In this document: positions 42,555-50,833 of the stretch, one piece after another
Position numbering within the stretch: position 1 is the first letter of the stretch
Layout: the number at the start of each line of letters is the position of its first letter
Origin: JAGWAJ01 sp965215155
Lineage (GTDB): Bacteria; Acidobacteriota; Vicinamibacteria; Vicinamibacterales; UBA8438
Direction: 5' to 3'
Length of the DNA: 64,000 nucleotides
Assembly (NCBI GenBank): GCA_965215155.1
Contig: CBDCCY010000004.1
Coordinates: forward strand, 3,348,001 to 3,412,000
Translations under genes and position numbers: made by a program
The notes under the pieces: model-generated
The model's database searches: none
Told to the model about the DNA's origin: nothing
What the model saw: the letters and a program-made list of their open reading frames with translations, nothing else

Positions 42555-42745
42555 GTCACCTCCTTGGGACACGTAGCATGGCCCCGCGGCGCCCGGTCTG
42601 TCAATCCCGTCCGGCACCCAACGGCCCACGAGAGCGCGGCGACGCGGGGTGTCGGACGGCGACCGTTCGGACGCCGCTCGAACCGGAGGGTCGTTGACAG
42701 GCGCCGCCACGCGGCCGTAACGTCGCGCCGAGGGGGAGGGGAGAC

Positions 42746-43882
42746 ATGAGCATCGAGAACAGCGGGCGGAGAGGGATTGGCCGCCGGGAGGCACTGCGGC
42801 GCCTGAGCGCGGCGGGCCTCGGGCTCGTCGGCGCCAGCCGGGCGACCGGCTTGGGATTCTTCGGTGGACCGGTTGCGGCCGCGCCGTTGGGCGCCCAGGC
42901 GTCCGCGTTCCCGGAGGGTGCCATCGTCCGCACCATCCTTCGGGACATGGACCCGGCCGAGCTGGCGCACGGGTCCGTCCTCTTCCACGAGCACATGTCG
43001 CTCGGCCTGGCCTTCTGGGATCAGATGCTCCCGGGAATCCCGGACGCGCAGCGCGAGACGTTCATCGGGCCGGCGGGCGAGCCGTACTTCATGCAGGACA
43101 CCGAGATGATGGTGGCCGAGCTGCGGGCCGCCCTGAGCGAGGGCGTCTCGGCGCTCGTCGACGGCGGCCACGCCGACATGGGCCGCGACCTGGCGTTCCT
43201 GCGGGCGGTCTCCGAGCAGTCGGGGATGCCGATTGTCGCCAGCGGCGGCTACTACATCGCTCCGTTCTATCCGGAGGAGGTCCGGAACGGAAGCGACGAC
43301 GAGATCGCGGAGCACCTCGCCGCCGCAGCGGCGGAGGAGCGCTGGGGCGCGTTCGGCGAGATCGGGAGTTCCGAGGAGATCACGGCGGACGAGCGGAAGA
43401 TGCTCCGCGCCGTCGGCAAGGCGCACCTGGCGACCAACCTGCCGATCTTCACGCACACGGCGAACGGCCTCGAGGCGGTGACGCAGCTCGACATCCTCGA
43501 GTCCGTCGGCGTCAGCCCCGACCGCGTCGTAATCGGCCACATGGGCGGCCTCGAAGACGCCGAAGCCACCGTGCACCGGGCCATCGCCGCGCGCGGCGCC
43601 TACGTCGGGTTCGACCGGCTCGGCGGCGGTCCCGAGGCCGATGGCCACAAGGTGCCGATGGTGCAGGCCATGCTCGACGCCGGTCACGCCGAACGCGTCC
43701 TGCTCGCCTCCGACTTCGCGCGGGCGAGCGACACGCAGCGCCGCGGCGGCGCCGGCTACGCGAAGACCATCACGCAGTTCGTCCCGATGCTCCGGGAGGC
43801 CGGCGTCGACGACGCCACCGTCCGCACCCTGACCATCGACAACCCGCTACGCTTCACGGCCTTCGTCCCGCGGGACGCCTGA
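42746..43882 (+). CDS. Tat-exported phosphotriesterase-like metal hydrolase
   Basis: 378 residues with a strong GGGGAGGGGAG before the ATG. The Tat motif is IGRREALRRLSAAG. The amidohydrolase (PTE-like) site is seen as LFHEHMS, GAFGEIGSS (Glu at the bridging position where PTE has carboxylated Lys), IFTHTANG, VIGHMGG and LLASDFAR. The Glu variant suggests a lactonase or hydrolase distinct from true phosphotriesterases. Substrate unknown. It acts in the periplasm. Confidence 0.85.
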   Translation: MSIENSGRRGIGRREALRRLSAAGLGLVGASRATGLGFFGGPVAAAPLGAQASAFPEGAIVRTILRDMDPAELAHGSVLFHEHMSLGLAFWDQMLPGIPDAQRETFIGPAGEPYFMQDTEMMVAELRAALSEGVSALVDGGHADMGRDLAFLRAVSEQSGMPIVASGGYYIAPFYPEEVRNGSDDEIAEHLAAAAAEERWGAFGEIGSSEEITADERKMLRAVGKAHLATNLPIFTHTANGLEAVTQLDILESVGVSPDRVVIGHMGGLEDAEATVHRAIAARGAYVGFDRLGGGPEADGHKVPMVQAMLDAGHAERVLLASDFARASDTQRRGGAGYAKTITQFVPMLREAGVDDATVRTLTIDNPLRFTAFVPRDA

Positions 43883-43975
43883 GGAGATGGCCGGGTAGAT
43901 CGGGCCGCCGGTCGCGGGTCGGGGTAGCTGGTCGAGTTCCCGCCCGGCGGCCGGCGCGTCGGGCGCGCGTGCCGG

Positions 43976-44062
43976 GCCGAGGTGGCGAAACTGGCAGACG
44001 CACGGGACTTAAAATCCCGTGGCCTCAGGGCCGTGTGGGTTCGAGCCCCACCCTCGGCACCA
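43976..44062 (+). tRNA. tRNA-Leu (anticodon UAA)
   Basis: The acceptor strands GCCGAGG and CCTCGGC pair, the anticodon stem ACGGGA/TCCCGT encloses loop CTTAAAA with anticodon TAA, a long variable arm (GGCCTCAGGGCC region) fits class II tRNA, and GGTTCGAGCC forms the T arm. CCA is encoded at 44060-44062. The accessory genes begin 38 bases downstream, so this tRNA may mark an integration site. Confidence 0.95.
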
Positions 44063-44099
44063 TTCCTGACACCACAGGCGCCGTGGGTTGCCTACGGCT

Positions 44100-47000
44100 T
44101 CACCTGCGCCGAGAATCCGGCCCGGAGTAGTCCGCCGCTTTGGCCGGGACACCTCGGTGATCGCTTTGCGCCGGAATCGGCGCTGGCGGCGAGAGATCGA
44201 CGGCCCACCCTCGCAGCCTCGCGACATCGACATCAGACTGGTCCAGCAGCGCCACCAGTTCCTCCTGCCGCGGCTGGCCCAAGACGACCCGGTAGGCGGC
44301 GAGCAGACGCTTCAGGCGGTCGAACGCCTCGATCTCCGCCGTGAGCGGCAGTTGCGGCACATGGCGCTCCACGCGGTGTTCTCCAGGGGCGATCCAGTGC
44401 GGCACCAGGTCGCTGGCGTTCGCCCCGCGCGCCGCCGTGTCGGCCAGCTCGAACATCAGCGTCCAGATATCGGCACCCGGGCACCACGACGCGAAGGCCT
44501 CGTCGGCGTGGGAGGCAGCGACGTTGCGGCGGACGGCATGGCCCTTGTACCGGTGAATCCGGCCTTCGCGTTGCTCGAGATCCACAGGGTTGCCCGGCAG
44601 GTTCCAGTGGACCAGGCGGTGGCACCAGGGATGGAAGTCGAGCCCCTCCTGCCCGATCGACGTGCTGGTGAGCACAAAGGGCCGGAAAGGACTGTTGAAC
44701 GCCGCCCTCACGGCATCCTGGCTGATGTAGTCCCCGTCGTCCGTGCGGACGTGACCAAACCGTAGCGCGAACACGGTGCGAACGCGGATCGCGTCGCGTT
44801 CGACGGTGGCGCCCGATTCCCCTCGCTCGGCCCGGAAGAACTCGGCGTGGACACGGGCGCGCGCCGGGTGCACGACCTGGACGAGCTTCCGCGCGCACTT
44901 GGCGGCGGTCTCGTCCGGGCTGGCGTCCTCGGACCACGAGTCCTGGTCCCAGAGCAGATGCCACTGCTCGTCGAGCACGGCCTGCAGGTTCCCCTGCCGG
45001 CAGTACCGCAGGACGAGCCGCCAGTAGGCCGACTCGTCGCGCACGTCCGCGGTCCCGGCGGCGAGCTGGCGCAGCAGCGCGATCACGGCCGGCCGGTTGA
45101 AGAGGCGCCAGAACGCATCGGCGATCCCTGCCGCGAGCCGGCGGCGGGTGTCGTCAGCGATACCGCTGCCGCCCTGCAGGCTGCGCGCGGCGAGAATCGC
45201 CGGCGAGCCGAGGGCGACGTCGGTGAGCAGCTCCGCGAGTGCCGGCGGACGCCGACCGAGGGATTGGAGGTCGACGGCGAGCAGGTCGTCGACGTACGGA
45301 CGGAAGACTTCCGGATTGGGCTGCGAAAGCGGCTCGTTGTCCGCCTCCCCACGAAGCTCACCGTCACGCCACGCCCGCAGGAAGGCCGGCAGATCCGGAT
45401 CGAGCAGGAGCGGCGCTGCCCATTCCCACCGCTCGTCAATGCTCCCCTCCTGCGGATCCGGCAGCCTCGAGTCCGAGAGAAGGTCGTCGACCCGGGCTCG
45501 AACCCACGTTCGCCGGTCTTCGCCCGGCGGCGACGCGAGCGGATGCGCTCGATCCGCCAGCGGCAGGCACGGCAGCAGCAGGAGCAGCAGGCGATGACGG
45601 GACCTCACGCCGGACGCGGACTGCGTCAGTCGCAGCAGCGGCCGCTGCTGCGCGTCGGGGTTGTCGTAGGACGTGAGCCGGCCTCCCATCATCAGCCGTT
45701 CCGCCTCGTAGCTCAAGACGGCGCTGACGACGTCGGGCACCACGTTCCAGGCGGAGAACAGCAGGCGTTTCGTCGCGCGCTCCTTGCCCTCGAAAGGTCC
45801 CTCCGGCGGCCAGTACGGCAGCGTGGGCGGCATCCACAGCAGGCGCCACAGCCCCTCGTCGAGCAGCTCGCCCACCAGCTCTCGGCGCTTCGCGTGCGCG
45901 GGGTCGATGCTTCCCCACGACCCCAGCGCCACCGCCTTCAGGAAAGCCGAATCGTGCCGCTCGAGCGCATCGGCGATCCGGTCCGCCGGACCCGGGGAGC
46001 CGATCGCCTCGACGAGGAGGTCGTGGAACTTGTAGCCGTGCATGAAGTGCGCCAGGTACGGCGCCGACTTCCAGAACGGCATCGGGTCCGGGCCGCGGAC
46101 GGCGCGAGACAGCGCATCGGCCGCCAGGTACTGCTGCACGTCGCTCGCGCTGACAGGCGTGGTGCGACGGTCCTCCGCTACCATCGCGTCCCGATCGGCG
46201 CTGGCCGCCACGCGCTCGGTGCGCGCCATCACGCTCCGCAGGGAGTCTTCGACCGCGCGCTTCGCCTGCTCGACGCGTTCCACCTGGTCCGGCTCTCCCG
46301 CCGCCGCGCACCGCAGCGCCGCCCCGAACCGCGACAACTGCTGCTTGAGATCCTCGACGCGGGCTTCGTCTTCCCCGAGCAGGAACCTGGTGGTGGCCAG
46401 GAAGTCCTGGTAGTGCTCCTCGTGCTCGATCTCCGCGTCGGCGGTGTAGAGCTTGTAGGGCGTCGCGGAGAGCAGGAGCGTGCGCACTCGCTTGCCGTCG
46501 TGCGCCTTGGCCCGGAACAGCTCCTGCGCCAGGTCCGCCGCGGCGTCGCGCTCCGTCCCCTGCGTGCCGAGGAGGTTCTTGAAGCGCTGGAACTCGTCGA
46601 GGATGACGAGATCGGGCTCGAGGGCCTGGACGCACGCGCCGGCCAGCACGCGGCGCAGATCGGAGATGACCCGGTCTCGCCCGTGCCGGGCTTCGGCGGG
46701 CCACGACCGGTAGCGCCGGAACCAGGTGTCGAGCAGCTCGCGGAGCCGCTCCCGCAGGTTCGGACGGTCGTCGAACGCCGACTTGAAGCGTTGGCGGATC
46801 GTGTCGTCGATCGGCCGGGGGTAGTGCGCCAGCCGGTAGCGGAACTCGTCTCGCTTGGTGATCGCTCCCTGCAGGAGGTTCATGAGCGCCGTCCGAGGTC
46901 CCACCAACGGATGGAGCAGTTGGAAGAGTACTTCCCGTTCCCGCCCCTGGCCGCCCGAGTGCCCCAGCCTGAACGAGGTGCCGGGGGTGAAGCTGACAAA

Positions 47001-47381
47001 GTTGAGCTTGCTTTCTGCGAGCCCGGATTCGCCTTCCCTGCGGGCCAGCTCCGTGGCCAGCATCGTCAGGCGGGTCGCCAGCGCGAACGACCGTTCTTCG
47101 GCCCCGCCGACCTGCAGCTTGGGGAGATTGGCGCGCGCGATGCTGCCGTTGCTGCAGATGTAGACGATATCGATCCGTTCGACGTCGTTCCAGAGGTGAT
47201 CGATGGCGCGGGCGATGATGCCGCGGGCGACGAGCGTCTTGCCGAGGCCCACCTCGTCGGCCACCAGGAAGCGTCCCGTGCCGTTCTCGGCCGCGAAGAG
47301 CTGGTTGAAGGCGTGCTCCACCGTGCGGCGCTGGAAGGGCTTGAGCGGCCGGAGGCTCGCCTCGACGGAGGGTCTCTTCAT
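44100..47381 (-). CDS. SNF2/DEAD-type helicase of PLD-DUF6361 operon
   Basis: 1093 residues from ATG 47381. Walker A ADEVGLGKTL at 41-50, DEFQ box at 262-265 (LVILDEFQRFKN), motif III LLSATPYK near 305, and the C-terminal helicase half with TSIGQEGLDFHPW and QREGRIHRYKG near 937. The middle 500 residues are unrecognised. It is the third gene of a coupled operon: its ATG overlaps the PLD stop (ATGA). It probably translocates on DNA and acts with the PLD nuclease-like protein. A near copy of its start lies at 1-551. Confidence 0.85.
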   Translation of the reverse strand: MKRPSVEASLRPLKPFQRRTVEHAFNQLFAAENGTGRFLVADEVGLGKTLVARGIIARAIDHLWNDVERIDIVYICSNGSIARANLPKLQVGGAEERSFALATRLTMLATELARREGESGLAESKLNFVSFTPGTSFRLGHSGGQGREREVLFQLLHPLVGPRTALMNLLQGAITKRDEFRYRLAHYPRPIDDTIRQRFKSAFDDRPNLRERLRELLDTWFRRYRSWPAEARHGRDRVISDLRRVLAGACVQALEPDLVILDEFQRFKNLLGTQGTERDAAADLAQELFRAKAHDGKRVRTLLLSATPYKLYTADAEIEHEEHYQDFLATTRFLLGEDEARVEDLKQQLSRFGAALRCAAAGEPDQVERVEQAKRAVEDSLRSVMARTERVAASADRDAMVAEDRRTTPVSASDVQQYLAADALSRAVRGPDPMPFWKSAPYLAHFMHGYKFHDLLVEAIGSPGPADRIADALERHDSAFLKAVALGSWGSIDPAHAKRRELVGELLDEGLWRLLWMPPTLPYWPPEGPFEGKERATKRLLFSAWNVVPDVVSAVLSYEAERLMMGGRLTSYDNPDAQQRPLLRLTQSASGVRSRHRLLLLLLPCLPLADRAHPLASPPGEDRRTWVRARVDDLLSDSRLPDPQEGSIDERWEWAAPLLLDPDLPAFLRAWRDGELRGEADNEPLSQPNPEVFRPYVDDLLAVDLQSLGRRPPALAELLTDVALGSPAILAARSLQGGSGIADDTRRRLAAGIADAFWRLFNRPAVIALLRQLAAGTADVRDESAYWRLVLRYCRQGNLQAVLDEQWHLLWDQDSWSEDASPDETAAKCARKLVQVVHPARARVHAEFFRAERGESGATVERDAIRVRTVFALRFGHVRTDDGDYISQDAVRAAFNSPFRPFVLTSTSIGQEGLDFHPWCHRLVHWNLPGNPVDLEQREGRIHRYKGHAVRRNVAASHADEAFASWCPGADIWTLMFELADTAARGANASDLVPHWIAPGEHRVERHVPQLPLTAEIEAFDRLKRLLAAYRVVLGQPRQEELVALLDQSDVDVARLRGWAVDLSPPAPIPAQSDHRGVPAKAADYSGPDSRRR

Positions 47382-49264
47382 GGACGCGGCTCCCGGGCGA
47401 GCGCCTCCTCGACGGCCGTCCACACCGCGAGCAGCTCGTCCGGGACGATGCTCCGCCCTTCCTCCGTCTTCCGCAGGTCGTCGATCAGGCGGCGGACGGG
47501 CTTGAGGCGATCCGGGTCTCTGGACGCGGTACGAACGAGGTCGTCGAGCAGGGTCTCACCGCCGGCGCCGTCTCCCCAGGCGCCAGGGGCTCCTGCTTCG
47601 CCTTCCTCCTTCGTCCACGCGAGCACGGCGTCGAGCCCGCCCAGCAACGCCCGCAGGAACCGGAGGAACTTCTCCGGGCTGTCCAGCAGGCCCCGGAGCA
47701 CGTGGTGCATGCGGTCGCCGGGCACGCCTTCGGCGGGAAGCCGCAGGGTCATGCGGATGTCGTCGACGCCCTGCACGGCGACTCGGAATCGAAAGGCGAT
47801 GAAGGCCGTCAGGCGGGCGAGGGGCAACGTCCAGCGCAACGGCTTGCCCAGCTGCAGGGCCTGCTCCTCGGCAACCGAGACTGGCCAGGCTGCGACCTCC
47901 ACATCGTCGCCGGGCGGGGCGATGTCGCCGTCGATCGCCAACGTCCAGAGCTCGTCCCGGGAGACGCAGGTCACGCGAAGGTCGGCGTTCACGAGGGCAT
48001 CGCGTGCCGCTTCGAGGCGCTCCCGCGCGGCGGTCACGCGCGGGTCCACGTCCTCCGGCTGAACCCTCCCGTACCGTGTGCACAGCTTCTGGAACCCGGC
48101 CAGGAAGCGATCGATGCCGCAACCGCTGGCGCTGTCCTTGCGCCCCTTCTTGCCCGTGACGGACGCCATCACCTCCACGTTGCTGCCGGTGAACGCCGCC
48201 GCGGTCAGGTTCGCGGAGCCCACGTACCAGGTCGCGTCCCAGCCGTGCTCCACCGCGATCATCCTCGCGTGCAACCCCGACGGGCGGACCACCACGCGGG
48301 CCGCTGATGTGCCGTCTTCCTGGCGGGCGTCTCCGTCGGTCGCGGCGGGGTCGCCCTCCGCGTCAGTCGGACCGTCCTCGGCTTCACCTTGGGCAGTCTC
48401 CGACAGGACGAATACGTCGCTCCAGGCAGCCAGCGCGCCTTCCGGGAGCTTGTCGAGCTCCTCCTGCCGGCTTACGAGGATCCGGTCGTTCCCGCTCAGC
48501 CTGCCGACCGCGCCGAGCCCCGTCTGGTTGACGAACGGGGCCAGAGCGAGCGTGCGGTACCCGCGCGACGGCGGGCTCGACGGCCGACGGCGCCTCGACA
48601 GTCCGAGGGCGTGGAACTCGATCGGGGAGTCGAAGTCGCCAGGGGCGGGGAACGCAGTTCGCGCAACCTGATCGGCCAGCTCCACCACGCGTTCCGCGAC
48701 GTCCCGGGGAATCCGACTCGTGCTCGTGGCCAGTTGCGGCAGCTCCCGGACGAAGTCGGCGAGCGGTCGGCTCGCAGCCACGCGCCGTCGGCTCTGAAGC
48801 GGGGCCTCGCTGGCCAGAGCCACGTCCCAGGAGCGGTCGAACGTCAGGTTTCGCGATAGGATCGCCACCCGCAGCAGGTCGTCCTCCGCCGTTTCGTCCA
48901 CCGGCGTGAATCGGGCCACCCACACCTTGGGATGAAAGGCGCCGCCATTGGGCGCGCGCACGGCGTGCACGCTCGACTCGAGCATGGAGTACAGCGGTCG
49001 CGCCCGTCGCGGAATCCCGATGCCCGTCTCGTCGACAAAGGCGTGCACGCGGTCGCCGGCGTCCCGGATCGCCTGGTGCAGCCCCAGCGGATCGGCCAGC
49101 AACTCCTCGAGGCCGCCGTCGGGATGCGCCAGCACCGACAGCGGCAGCACGAGGAACGCCTCCATGTCGAGCGTGTAGGTGGTCAGCACGGCGAAGTCGA
49201 GCCGGTACCCGCTCGGCTGACGGATCAAGTCGAAGGCGATCTTGCGCGAGTCCGGCAGCAGCAT
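47378..49264 (-). CDS. phospholipase D-like nuclease domain protein
   Basis: 628 residues. Two half-sites of the PLD type are visible: FHPKVWVARF followed by SRNLTFDRSWD, and LHARMIAVEHGWDATWYVGSANLT. In the second the usual HxK is HxR. The N-terminus (IRQPSGYRLDFAVLTTYTLDME) resembles other defence-linked PLD proteins. It is coupled on both sides (TGATG with DUF6361, ATGA with the helicase). It may cleave DNA with the helicase as motor. This gene is deleted from the decayed copy at the window start. Confidence 0.82.
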   Translation of the reverse strand: MLLPDSRKIAFDLIRQPSGYRLDFAVLTTYTLDMEAFLVLPLSVLAHPDGGLEELLADPLGLHQAIRDAGDRVHAFVDETGIGIPRRARPLYSMLESSVHAVRAPNGGAFHPKVWVARFTPVDETAEDDLLRVAILSRNLTFDRSWDVALASEAPLQSRRRVAASRPLADFVRELPQLATSTSRIPRDVAERVVELADQVARTAFPAPGDFDSPIEFHALGLSRRRRPSSPPSRGYRTLALAPFVNQTGLGAVGRLSGNDRILVSRQEELDKLPEGALAAWSDVFVLSETAQGEAEDGPTDAEGDPAATDGDARQEDGTSAARVVVRPSGLHARMIAVEHGWDATWYVGSANLTAAAFTGSNVEVMASVTGKKGRKDSASGCGIDRFLAGFQKLCTRYGRVQPEDVDPRVTAARERLEAARDALVNADLRVTCVSRDELWTLAIDGDIAPPGDDVEVAAWPVSVAEEQALQLGKPLRWTLPLARLTAFIAFRFRVAVQGVDDIRMTLRLPAEGVPGDRMHHVLRGLLDSPEKFLRFLRALLGGLDAVLAWTKEEGEAGAPGAWGDGAGGETLLDDLVRTASRDPDRLKPVRRLIDDLRKTEEGRSIVPDELLAVWTAVEEALAREPRP

Positions 49265-50472
49265 CAGGCCGCGAGTCCTCGATGCAGGTCGATCAGGAAC
49301 TGCCGGGCCCGGAACCAGCGGAAGTCCATGCGGCCGACGCCGACCCCCGGGCTCCAGTCCACGAGGCGGTTCCGGTTGGCCAGCCGGGCCCGGGCGCCCT
49401 TGAGACGCAGCTCTCGTTCGGCAACCAGCGTCCGCAACCGGTCGTCGTCGGCGACCTGGTCGGGATCCAGTTCAGCGATCCGCCGCGACCAGCTTTCGAC
49501 GAAGAGGCGTTGCGAGTACGAAAGGCGCCCACCGCGCCGGGTGACCAGCTCCCAGAGCGCGTCCGGCTGGTAGGTCCTCTCGTCGGCCTCCCGGGCGGCC
49601 CACCCGGCCAGGTCCCCCCGGAACTTCTCGATTCTCTCCGCCTCGTCCGAGTCCAGGACCTCACGCCGGCGTTCCGCCACGACCAGGTTGTAGAGCAGCG
49701 GCATGCCCTCGACGTGGAGCGAGAAGCGCCGCGCCAGCTCCAGGGTCTCGCGCACGCCGGACGGCGCCCGCAGGGCGTCCGGATCGTCCCAGGCAGCCTC
49801 GGCCGGGGCATCGGACCCGTTGCGGGCCAGCCAGGCCAACAACGTGCCGGCGCAACGCTCCTCCAGGCGGCCGCGGAGGAAGTCGGCCTCGTCGCAGGTC
49901 AACGCGAACGATACCTCCCAGGGGAAGCCCTCTGGAGGCTCCGGCAGGCGCGGATGCCAGTGCGCGTCCTGGCTCCAGATTACGCCGGGATCGTCCGCAC
50001 GCCCCAAGACGCCGCCGCCATCCACGAGCGCGTCGAAGCGTGCGTGGTACCACCCCTGGCTCTGCCGGGGCCGGAAGATGCCCCACCGCGTGAGCGCGCT
50101 CCAGTAGACGGAGCTGGGCAACCGTACGAGCGTATGCCGGGCGCGCAGGCCGATGATGCCGGCGGCGCGGGCTTCGCTCCGCTCCAGCGGACCGATCAGA
50201 TCGACCTCTGCCCGGCGGGCGGCTCGCTCTATGTCGGTACTCCGGACCCGCCGGGCCTCCAGCCGCTGGTAGAGCCACGGCACGAAGAGCACGTACCGCA
50301 GTCGGGTCTGGATGGACGAAGTGCCGGGGAACAACGCGTCCGAGAGCACGTCTCGAAGGCTCCCCAGCCCCATCTCGTCGAGCGTGCCTTGCTCCTTGAA
50401 CAGATCCAGCACACGCCGCATCTTGTCGCGGTCGCTCGCCGTCAGGTCGATCCACGTCAGCGCTGGCTCCAT
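49264..50472 (-). CDS. DUF6361-family protein, first gene of PLD-helicase operon
   Basis: 402 residues from ATG 50472. Conserved blocks are TLDEMGLGSLRDVLSDALFPGTS, RYVLFVPWLYQRLEARRV, VRLPSSVYWSALTRWGIF and the C-terminal FRWFRARQFLIDLHRGLAA. No catalytic motif is obvious. It overlaps the PLD gene start by one base. It is probably a DNA- or target-recognition component of the same system, but this is inference from operon structure only. About 250 N-terminal codons are duplicated at 575-1329. Confidence 0.8.
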   Translation of the reverse strand: MEPALTWIDLTASDRDKMRRVLDLFKEQGTLDEMGLGSLRDVLSDALFPGTSSIQTRLRYVLFVPWLYQRLEARRVRSTDIERAARRAEVDLIGPLERSEARAAGIIGLRARHTLVRLPSSVYWSALTRWGIFRPRQSQGWYHARFDALVDGGGVLGRADDPGVIWSQDAHWHPRLPEPPEGFPWEVSFALTCDEADFLRGRLEERCAGTLLAWLARNGSDAPAEAAWDDPDALRAPSGVRETLELARRFSLHVEGMPLLYNLVVAERRREVLDSDEAERIEKFRGDLAGWAAREADERTYQPDALWELVTRRGGRLSYSQRLFVESWSRRIAELDPDQVADDDRLRTLVAERELRLKGARARLANRNRLVDWSPGVGVGRMDFRWFRARQFLIDLHRGLAA

Positions 50473-50559
50473 CTTCAGTTACGCCGCGTCACGAAACGAC
50501 GGCTGGCAGAGGAGTATAGGTCGGCCAGCGAGATGTCCGCGACCCGACGAGTGGAAACG

Positions 50560-50833
50560 GCGACAGAAACGGGTCTCGGTTGCCGCGAAGCACTGGCGGG
50601 GTAGCGGGCGAGCTTGCCCTCGTCGTAGTTCGGCCAGTTGAGGTTGACCTTCTCCCGCAACTCGATCTGCCACTGCTTCAGCACCGCCTTGGCCGCGACG
50701 ATCAGGATCCGCTTCGCGCGCCCCGCCTGTCGCAGCAGCAGGCCGCCTGGATTGTCTGGCCGAGGCCGACCGCGTCGGCAATCAGGAGCTTCGGCGGCCA
50801 GCGCGTGTAGAGTCGCTCGAAAGCGCAGACCTA
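50560..50833 (-). pseudogene. helicase fragment, downstream half of split PLD-helicase gene
   Basis: Reading leftwards from 50833: AFERLYTRWPPKLLIADAVGLGQTIQ, then after a frameshift LKQWQIELREKVNLNWPNYD. This is the Walker A region of a SNF2 helicase. The usual ADEVGLGKT has become ADAVGLGQT (Lys to Gln), which would abolish ATP binding. The sequence ends near 50560 without the rest of the helicase. It continues the protein whose N-terminal half lies at 52692-53585; the two are separated by the 50834-52691 insertion. Confidence 0.7.

Noticed and set aside
43982..44344. Open frame starting MAKLADARDLKS
   Set aside because: This is the well-known false frame through a tRNA-Leu gene; the tRNA fold is clear.
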